Shown here: piece by piece, positions 56,068 to 64,000 of the stretch
Numbering within the stretch: the stretch's first letter is position 1
Layout of the letters: the number at the start of each line of letters is the position of its first letter
Origin: Verrucomicrobiales bacterium
Lineage (GTDB): Bacteria > Verrucomicrobiota > Verrucomicrobiia > Limisphaerales > UBA11358
Reading direction: 5' to 3'
DNA length: 64,000 bases
Assembly (NCBI GenBank): GCA_028712475.1
Contig: JAQTQB010000001.1
Span: 584,180-648,179 of the forward strand
The notes under the pieces: generated by a model
The model's database searches: none
The model's input: only the letters and a program-made list of their open reading frames with translations
What the model was told of the DNA's origin: nothing
Position numbers and translations under genes: made by a program

Positions 56068-58662
56068 ATGAATATAAATAAAATCTCTTCGTGGTCACTG
56101 GCCTGGTTGTTCACCGCCGGCTTTGTCACGAGCGCGTCTGCCAGCGAGGCGAGCATTAAAATCCCCGACCTTACGCAGGTGACCTTCACCGGACTGGGCG
56201 GCATGAGCGGCGTGATGTTGCTGTATCTGGGCCTGGTGATGTGCCTGTTCGGGGCGGCCTTCGGGCTGGTGCAATACCGGCAGACCAAGGCGTTGCCGGT
56301 GCATCAAAGCATGGCTGACGTGTCGCACACCATCTGGGAAACCTGCAAGACCTACCTGTGGCAGCAGGGCAAATTTCTGCTCATCCTCTGGCTGCTGATC
56401 GCGGCGTGCATGGTGTATTACTTTATCGGCCTGCCGTGGCATGATCCGGAAAATCAGTTGAGCCATGGCGCGCTGTTGCGCAACGGCGGCGTCATCCTGC
56501 TGGCGTCGGTGCTGGGGATTCTGGGTTCTTACGGCGTGGCGTGGTTCGGCATCCGCATCAACACGGTGGCCAACTCGCGCACGGCGTTTTCGGCGTTGAA
56601 GGGCAGGCCGCTGCGAACGCTGTTGATCCCGCTTAAATCCGGCATGAGCGTCGGGCTGCTGCTGGTGTCGGTGGAATTGTTCTTCATGATCTGCATCCTT
56701 ACGTTTCTGCCGCGCGAACTGGTCGGGCCGTGCTTCATCGGCTTCGCCATCGGTGAATCGCTGGGGGCGACGGTGCTGCGCATCTGCGGCGGCATTTTCA
56801 CCAAGATCGCCGACATCGGCTCCGACCTGATGAAAATCGTCTTCAAGCTGCCGGAAGATGATCCGAAGAATCCCGGCGTGATCGCCGACTGCACCGGGGA
56901 CAACGCGGGTGACAGCGTCGGGCCGACGGCGGACGGTTTTGAAACCTACGGCGTCACCGGCGTGGCGCTGATCTCATTTCTGGCCCTGGCCCTGACCGAC
57001 AACGCGCCGGTCTGCGCCACGTTGATCATCTGGCTGTTCGTCATGCGGGCGCTGATGGTGGCGACGTCGCTGGCCTCCTATTTCCTGACCACCATCTTCA
57101 ACAACCTCAAATTCGACCATTTGAAGGACTTTGATTTTGAAGCGCCGCTGACGCATCTCGTCTGGATCACCTCGGGGCTGTCCATTGCGGTCACGTTTGT
57201 CGCGAGCCATTTGTTGCTGGTCGGCCAGCCCGGCATTCATTCCGACCTGTGGTGGGTGCTGTCCTGCATCATCAGTTGCGGCACGGTGGCGGGCGCGTTG
57301 ATCCCGGAATTCACCAAAATTTTCACCAGCACGAAATCCATGCACGTCAAGGAAGTGACCAACTGCTCCCGGCACGGCGGCGCATCGCTGAATATCTTGT
57401 CCGGCATGGTGGCTGGCAACATGTCGGCCTTCTGGATGGGGCTGGTCATCCTGATGCTGATGTTCGTCTCCTATCACTTCTCCCATAATGCGGCGCTGCT
57501 GGCGATCATGCCGGAAAAATTCACGTTCGCCGCGCCCATCTTCGCCTTTGGCTTGGTGGCGTTCGGTTTCCTCGGCATGGGCCCGGTGACCATTGCGGTG
57601 GACAGCTACGGGCCGGTGACGGACAACGCGCAGTCGGTCTATGAATTGAGCCAGATTGAAGGCCGCGCCGGGATCCGGGACGAAATAAAGAAAAAATTTG
57701 GGTTCAAGCCGGATTTTGAAAACGCCAAGCATCTGCTCGAAAAAGCGGACGGCGCAGGCAACACCTTCAAAGCCACCGCCAAACCGGTGCTCATCGGCAC
57801 CGCCGTCGTCGGCGCGACAACGATGGTCTTCGGAATCATCATGCTGCTGGAAAATAAATTCGGCAATGTGGTCAACCATTTGAGCCTCGTGCAGCCCGAA
57901 ATCATCCTCGGCCTGCTGGCCGGCGGCGCGGTGATTTACTGGTTCACCGGCGCTTCCACCCAGGCGGTCGTGACCGGAGCGTATCGTGCCGTGGTTTACA
58001 TCAAGGAAAACATGCAGCTCGACGCCACCACCGCCTCCGAAAAAGACAGCAAGGAAGTCGTCCGCATCTGCACCGTCTATGCGCAAAAAGGCATGTGGAA
58101 CATCTTCATCGTCATCTTCTGCCTCGCGCTGGCGCTGGCGTTTTTTGATCCCTATTTCTTCATCGGCTACCTGATCGGCATCGCCTTCTTCGGTTTGTAT
58201 CAGGCCATCTTCATGGCCAACGCCGGCGGGGCGTGGGACAACGCGAAGAAAATCGTGGAAGTGGACATGCGGCAGAAAGGCACCGACCTCCACGCCGCCA
58301 CCGTCATCGGCGACACCGTGGGCGACCCGTTCAAGGACACCTCGTCCGTGGCGCTGAACCCGGTGATCAAATTCACCACCCTGTTCGGCCTGCTTGCCGT
58401 CGAAATCGCGGTGACAATGACCAGCCAGCCGTTGAAAACCGGCATCGGACTGTTCTTTGCCGTCATCGCGCTGACCTTTATTTATCGCTCGTTCTATTGC
58501 ATGCGCATTCCCGAAGAAAAAGTCATTCCGCTGCTGCTTGGAGATGACGAAGAGCCGCCGACAGCCAAAAATCTCTTTCCGGCGACGGAAAGGCCATTTC
58601 CCAGTCTGGCCGGTTCGGAGACATTCGTCACGGATGCGAGCACGCTAAAAACCGGGGCATAA
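56068..58662 (+). CDS. hppA: membrane-bound pyrophosphatase (proton or sodium pump), copy 1
   Basis: Couples pyrophosphate hydrolysis to ion transport across the inner membrane. The 864-residue protein has a signal-like N-terminus (LFTAGFVTSASA), about 16 helices and the substrate loop motifs DDPKNPGVIADCTGDN / AGDSVGPTADGFETYG, SSRHGGASLN-type region (NCSRHGGASLNIL) and DTVGDPFKDTSSVALNP. The GNT(T/F) site reads GNTFKATAKP, with Lys where K+-dependent enzymes have Ala, pointing to the K+-independent class. Divergent from ruvB with 162 nt between. A C-terminal extension of about 45 residues (DDEEPPTAKNLFPATERPF) is absent from copy 2. Confidence 0.94.
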   Translation: MNINKISSWSLAWLFTAGFVTSASASEASIKIPDLTQVTFTGLGGMSGVMLLYLGLVMCLFGAAFGLVQYRQTKALPVHQSMADVSHTIWETCKTYLWQQGKFLLILWLLIAACMVYYFIGLPWHDPENQLSHGALLRNGGVILLASVLGILGSYGVAWFGIRINTVANSRTAFSALKGRPLRTLLIPLKSGMSVGLLLVSVELFFMICILTFLPRELVGPCFIGFAIGESLGATVLRICGGIFTKIADIGSDLMKIVFKLPEDDPKNPGVIADCTGDNAGDSVGPTADGFETYGVTGVALISFLALALTDNAPVCATLIIWLFVMRALMVATSLASYFLTTIFNNLKFDHLKDFDFEAPLTHLVWITSGLSIAVTFVASHLLLVGQPGIHSDLWWVLSCIISCGTVAGALIPEFTKIFTSTKSMHVKEVTNCSRHGGASLNILSGMVAGNMSAFWMGLVILMLMFVSYHFSHNAALLAIMPEKFTFAAPIFAFGLVAFGFLGMGPVTIAVDSYGPVTDNAQSVYELSQIEGRAGIRDEIKKKFGFKPDFENAKHLLEKADGAGNTFKATAKPVLIGTAVVGATTMVFGIIMLLENKFGNVVNHLSLVQPEIILGLLAGGAVIYWFTGASTQAVVTGAYRAVVYIKENMQLDATTASEKDSKEVVRICTVYAQKGMWNIFIVIFCLALALAFFDPYFFIGYLIGIAFFGLYQAIFMANAGGAWDNAKKIVEVDMRQKGTDLHAATVIGDTVGDPFKDTSSVALNPVIKFTTLFGLLAVEIAVTMTSQPLKTGIGLFFAVIALTFIYRSFYCMRIPEEKVIPLLLGDDEEPPTAKNLFPATERPFPSLAGSETFVTDASTLKTGA

Positions 58663-58679
58663 TAAATATCCAGCACCGT

Positions 58680-58816
58680 GCTTTCCAAACGCCCCTTCAC
58701 TTTTGGCTGGCTGGTGAGATCGGAAGAGAGGAGCGGCTGCTGCAGCATCATTTCCAGCGCGGCGACAGGTTTGTTCACAGTGGAAACGGCATTTTTTTGC
58801 CAGTGCCGCCAGGCAT
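58680..58816 (-). pseudogene. ruvB 5' remnant between the two hppA genes
   Basis: On the minus strand it reads STVNKPVAALEMMLQQPLLS and then DLTSQPKVKGRLES, clearly matching the RuvB N-terminus ([33 protein letters not shown]). The rest of ruvB is absent. It marks the endpoint of a duplication that copied the divergent ruvB-hppA region. Confidence 0.9.
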
Positions 58817-58864
58817 GAAAAACCACTGGATAATCAGAGTTCATCCCCCTAGGCTTCCGGCCTT

Positions 58865-61327
<2,463 letters not shown>

Positions 61328-61365
61328 AACTCGAAACTCTCGCGTCGAGATTCCACATTGCTGTC

Positions 61366-62580
61366 ATGTCCGTGATTCAGCGTTCCATTCAAGCCGGCTG
61401 GGATCTCCGCGTCTTTTTCACCGAGGACGTGTTCGCCGCCGGCAACCTGACCCTGCGCAACGTGCTTGCCGATGCCGCATCGCGGAAAGTCCTTGTTGTC
61501 ATTGACGAATCGCTAGCGCAGGCGCAGCCGGACATCTCTCGCCAGATTGAAACTTATTTCTCCGCGCACGCTGACGGTTTCCAACTGGTCTGTTCACCGG
61601 TGAACATCACCGGTGGTGAGCGCGCCAAAAATTCCTACGCGCCCGTCGCCGAGATCCATTCACTGATTGACCGGCATCACATTGACCGGCACTCGTATCT
61701 CATCGCCGTGGGCGGCGGCGCGTTGCTGGACGTGGCTGGTCTGGCGGCGGCCACGGCGCATCGGGGCGTGCGGCACGTCCGCATTCCGAGCACGACGCTG
61801 GCCCAGGCCGATTCCGGCGTGGGCGTGAAGAACGGTATCAACGCCTTCGGCAAAAAGAATTTCATCGGCACGTTCGCCCCGCCGTTCGCCGTCATTAACG
61901 ATTTCAACCTGCTCGCCACCCTGGAGCCGCGCGACAAACGCGCCGGTTATGTCGAGGCCGTGAAAGTCGCCTGCATCCGCGACGCAAAGTTCTTCGACGA
62001 GATTGAGCGTGACGCGGACAATCTCGTCGCGTTTGAACCGTCAGCGATGAAGCGGTTGATTTTTCACTGCGCCGAACTGCATCTCGACCACATCGCCGGC
62101 GGCGGCGATCCGTTCGAGACCGGTTCCGCGCGTCCGCTGGACTTCGGACATTGGGCGGCGCACAAGCTGGAGCAGCTTTCTGGTTTTCAAATCCGTCACG
62201 GCGAGGCTGTCGCCATCGGCATCACGCTGGATGTAGTTTATTCGCGCCAGATTGGTTTGCTCGACGCCAAATCTGCCGGGCGGATTTTGAAGTTGTTGGA
62301 GCAGCTTGGTTTTGACCTGTTCGCCAACGAGCTGTTGAACCTCGGTTCGGACGGCAATCTGCAATTGCTCGGCGGCCTGAATGAATTCCGCGAACACCTC
62401 GGCGGCGAACTGACCATCACGTTGCTGTGTGAAATTGGGCGCGGCGCGGAAGTCCACGAAATGAACCTGCCGAAGGTCATTGAGGCGATTCACGAGTTGT
62501 GCGAACGATTCAAAGGCCATTGTAGCGTCGAGCCTATGGCTCGCGCCGGTTCGGCCACAGGCCGAATGCTACATCCATGA
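61366..62580 (+). CDS. eboD: 3-dehydroquinate synthase-like protein, EboD type
   Basis: A 404-residue AroB-fold protein: VLVVIDESLAQAQPDI, GGERAKNSYAPVAEIHSLI, IAVGGGALLDVAGLAAATAHRG-like NAD-binding glycine region, STTLAQADSGVGVKNGINAF, and metal ligands in EAVKVACIRDAKFF and HWAAHKLEQLSGFQIRHGEA (His). It is more like the EboD branch of sugar-phosphate cyclases than shikimate AroB, and it is followed by an eboF-like gene. The ATG at 61366 is used; the frame continues upstream into hppA copy 2. The last 15 or so residues are encoded by a palindromic repeat (62521-62573). TGA overlaps the next ATG. Confidence 0.8.
   Translation: MSVIQRSIQAGWDLRVFFTEDVFAAGNLTLRNVLADAASRKVLVVIDESLAQAQPDISRQIETYFSAHADGFQLVCSPVNITGGERAKNSYAPVAEIHSLIDRHHIDRHSYLIAVGGGALLDVAGLAAATAHRGVRHVRIPSTTLAQADSGVGVKNGINAFGKKNFIGTFAPPFAVINDFNLLATLEPRDKRAGYVEAVKVACIRDAKFFDEIERDADNLVAFEPSAMKRLIFHCAELHLDHIAGGGDPFETGSARPLDFGHWAAHKLEQLSGFQIRHGEAVAIGITLDVVYSRQIGLLDAKSAGRILKLLEQLGFDLFANELLNLGSDGNLQLLGGLNEFREHLGGELTITLLCEIGRGAEVHEMNLPKVIEAIHELCERFKGHCSVEPMARAGSATGRMLHP
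62521..62573. repeat. two-hairpin palindromic element at the eboD 3' end
   Basis: Outer ends tgtagc (62521-62526) and gctaca (62568-62573) are reverse complements; inside are two short hairpins, gagcc-tat-ggctc (62530-62542) and cggcc-aca-ggccg (62552-62564). It provides the final codons of the eboD-like gene and ends 3 nt before the ATG of the next gene. A different family from the other elements of the window. Confidence 0.8.
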
Positions 62581-64000
62581 TTGGCATGAACCGGCTCGCC
62601 GTCATCAACGTCGTCGGCCTCACCGAAGTGCTCGTCGGCGAACACGCGCCGCGCATCGCGGAATTCCGCAAGCGCGGCGCGCTGGCGCACATCGCGCCGG
62701 CATTTCCCGCCGTCACCTGCACCGCACAATCGAATTATCTGACGGGCAAGCCGCCGTCAGAACACGGCATCGTCGGCAACGGCTGGTTCAACCGCGAACT
62801 CGCCGAAGTGCAGTTCTGGAAGCAGTCCAACCACATCGTTCACGGCCAGAAAATCTGGGACGCACTGCGGGATCAACCGGGTCTTGTCACTCGTCACTTG
62901 TCACTCATCACTTCTTCAAACTGTTTCTGGTGGTTCAACATGTATTCGAGCGTGGATTACGCGATCACGCCGCGCCCGCTGTATCCCGCCGATGGCCGGA
63001 AATTTTTCGACATCCATTCGTGGCCGTATTCCGTCCGTGAAGAAATCAAACGTGATCTCGGCGAATTTCCGTTCTTCAGTTTTTGGGGGCCGGCGGCGGG
63101 CGTGGATTCGCCGCAAGGCAGGGCCGATGCCGCTTCGCGCTGGATCGCAGAATCGGCAAAGTGGATTGAAAACAAATATGCGCCGATGCTGAACCTGATT
63201 TACCTGCCGCATCTCGATTACAACTTGCAGCGTCACGGACCGTTTGTAGTAGGAGACGAGGTGACGAGCCTCGCTTCAGCAATCCGCAATCCGCAATCCA
63301 CAATCCGCAATCGAAATGAGCCTCCTCACGTCGGCTCCTGCAAAATCAATCCCGCCATCCAACGTGATCTGAACGAAATTGACGCCATCGTCGGCGACTT
63401 GATTGATTATTTTGCCAGGCGCGGCGTGCAGGTGGTTTTGCTTTCCGAATACGGCATCACCAACGTGGACACGCCGGTGCATCTCAACCGGATCTTCCGC
63501 GAGCAAGGCTGGCTGACGGTAAAGGACGAACTCGGCCTGGAGATTCTCGACGCGGGCGCGAGCCGTGTTTTCGCCGTGGCAGATCATCAGGTCGCGCACA
63601 TTTATCTGAACGATCGTTCGCTGGAAAAATCTGTGCGCGAACTTTTGGCAAAGACTCCCGGCGTCGGGGAAGTTTTGGGCAACGCAGAAAAAGCCGCCGC
63701 CGGCATCGCGCATCCACGCGCGGGCGATTTGATCGCCGTCGCCACGGAGAACGCGTGGTTCACGTATTATTACTGGCTCGACGACGCGCGCGCCCCGGAC
63801 TTTGCGCGGACGGTGGACATCCACCGCAAGCCGGGCTACGACCCGGTGGAATTGTTTCTCGACCTGAAAATTCCGCTGGTGAAATTGAAGATCGCATGGC
63901 GGCTGCTGCAAAAGAAACTCGGCCTGCGGATGTTGATGGATGTGATTCCGCTCGATGCTTCGCTGGTGAAAGGCTCGCACGGCCGGCGACCGGCGGACAC
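62577..64000 (+). CDS. eboF: nucleotide pyrophosphatase/phosphodiesterase-like protein, EboF type (C-terminus beyond window)
   Basis: An alkaline-phosphatase-superfamily protein, open to the right edge (about 474 residues visible). It starts MIGMNRLAVINVVGLTEVL; FPAVTCTAQSNYLTGKPPSE holds the nucleophile Thr/Ser and the metal-site pattern, then HGIVGNGWFNRELAEVQFW, FWWFNMYSSVDYAITPRPLY, LPHLDYNLQRHGP (metal ligands) and LLSEYGITNVDTPVHLNR. Two low-complexity segments interrupt this core in frame: VTRHLSLITSS (62887-62919) and one from 63249 to 63341. ATG overlaps the eboD stop by 4 nt; a second ATG three codons on (62586) is possible. Ebo genes are linked to export or processing of secondary metabolites in cyanobacteria; the substrate here is unknown. 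Confidence 0.82.
   Translation, partial: MIGMNRLAVINVVGLTEVLVGEHAPRIAEFRKRGALAHIAPAFPAVTCTAQSNYLTGKPPSEHGIVGNGWFNRELAEVQFWKQSNHIVHGQKIWDALRDQPGLVTRHLSLITSSNCFWWFNMYSSVDYAITPRPLYPADGRKFFDIHSWPYSVREEIKRDLGEFPFFSFWGPAAGVDSPQGRADAASRWIAESAKWIENKYAPMLNLIYLPHLDYNLQRHGPFVVGDEVTSLASAIRNPQSTIRNRNEPPHVGSCKINPAIQRDLNEIDAIVGDLIDYFARRGVQVVLLSEYGITNVDTPVHLNRIFREQGWLTVKDELGLEILDAGASRVFAVADHQVAHIYLNDRSLEKSVRELLAKTPGVGEVLGNAEKAAAGIAHPRAGDLIAVATENAWFTYYYWLDDARAPDFARTVDIHRKPGYDPVELFLDLKIPLVKLKIAWRLLQKKLGLRMLMDVIPLDASLVKGSHGRRPAD
63249..63341. repeat. inverted-repeat element in frame in the eboF-like gene
   Basis: Exactly 93 nt (31 codons). The left arm begins gtaggagacgaggtgacgag (63249) and the right arm ends ctcctcacgtcggctcctgc (63341), imperfect reverse complements. 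The core is tandem aatccgc units (63280-63312). Arms match those of the 43848-43971 element. The encoded peptide (ASAIRNPQSTIRNRNEPP) splits a conserved part of the enzyme right after LQRHGP. Confidence 0.88.

Overview
The window is high-GC bacterial DNA, tightly packed, with many 4-nt ATGA start/stop overlaps. A PEP-CTERM protein, abundant multihaem c-type cytochromes, paired membrane pyrophosphatases, an ebo-type gene pair and REP-like repeats suggest a Gram-negative of the Verrucomicrobia/PVC type. That placement is inference from gene content; there is no rRNA or other taxonomic marker here.

Region 1 (1-21.6 kb) is a respiratory block. A minus-strand run from about 12.7 kb down to the left edge encodes two paralogous small monohaem cytochromes, an anchored tetrahaem cytochrome, a Tat-exported four-cluster ferredoxin, an NrfD-type quinol-interacting membrane subunit, a seven-haem NapC-like cytochrome, two multihaem-cytochrome/cytochrome-b fusions (11 and 9 haems), a short glutamyl-tRNA reductase (hemA) and an octahaem cytochrome cut by the window edge. 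Divergent from it are a two-domain lipoprotein, resB and ccsA (cytochrome c maturation). Thus haem supply, haem attachment and the apocytochromes sit together. After trpE comes a secreted nine-haem cytochrome with PKD-like domains.

Region 2 (21.6-34.3 kb): an ArsR-type regulator with two cysteines faces an operon of a DUF2892 protein, an RND adaptor, an RND permease and a rhodanese. NfeD and stomatin follow, then cvfB and rnr (RNase R) separated by an inserted toxin-antitoxin (TA) pair, then a family-4-type uracil-DNA glycosylase.

Region 3 (34.3-54.9 kb) is the accessory region: a restriction-modification island (two methylase-type proteins, a small unknown, a GIY-YIG/SF2 helicase), a DUF433/DUF5615 TA pair, a purC gene whose 3' end is duplicated around another TA-like pair, two nucleotide-modification-associated (Nmad-like) genes of which one is frameshifted at a G8 run, a Phd/PIN TA pair between carB fragments, a REP-associated transposase ringed by REP palindromes, an AP2-HNH nuclease, a carB gene that stops at half length, and an AlbA_2 protein. 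DedA, uvrC and a PEP-CTERM protein are interspersed housekeeping or envelope genes.

Region 4 (54.9-64 kb): ruvB faces two tandem hppA genes. A ruvB 5' remnant lies between them, showing that the pair arose by segmental duplication. An eboD-like dehydroquinate-synthase homologue and an eboF-like phosphodiesterase (cut by the edge) end the window.

The most distinctive signals are (a) TA modules inserted next to host genes and flanked by about 60-nt partial copies of those genes, (b) palindromic repeats inserted in frame into trpE, the glycosylase and eboF, and reaching the eboD C-terminus, and (c) the large cytochrome/haem operon. No tRNA, rRNA, CRISPR array or replication origin was found.
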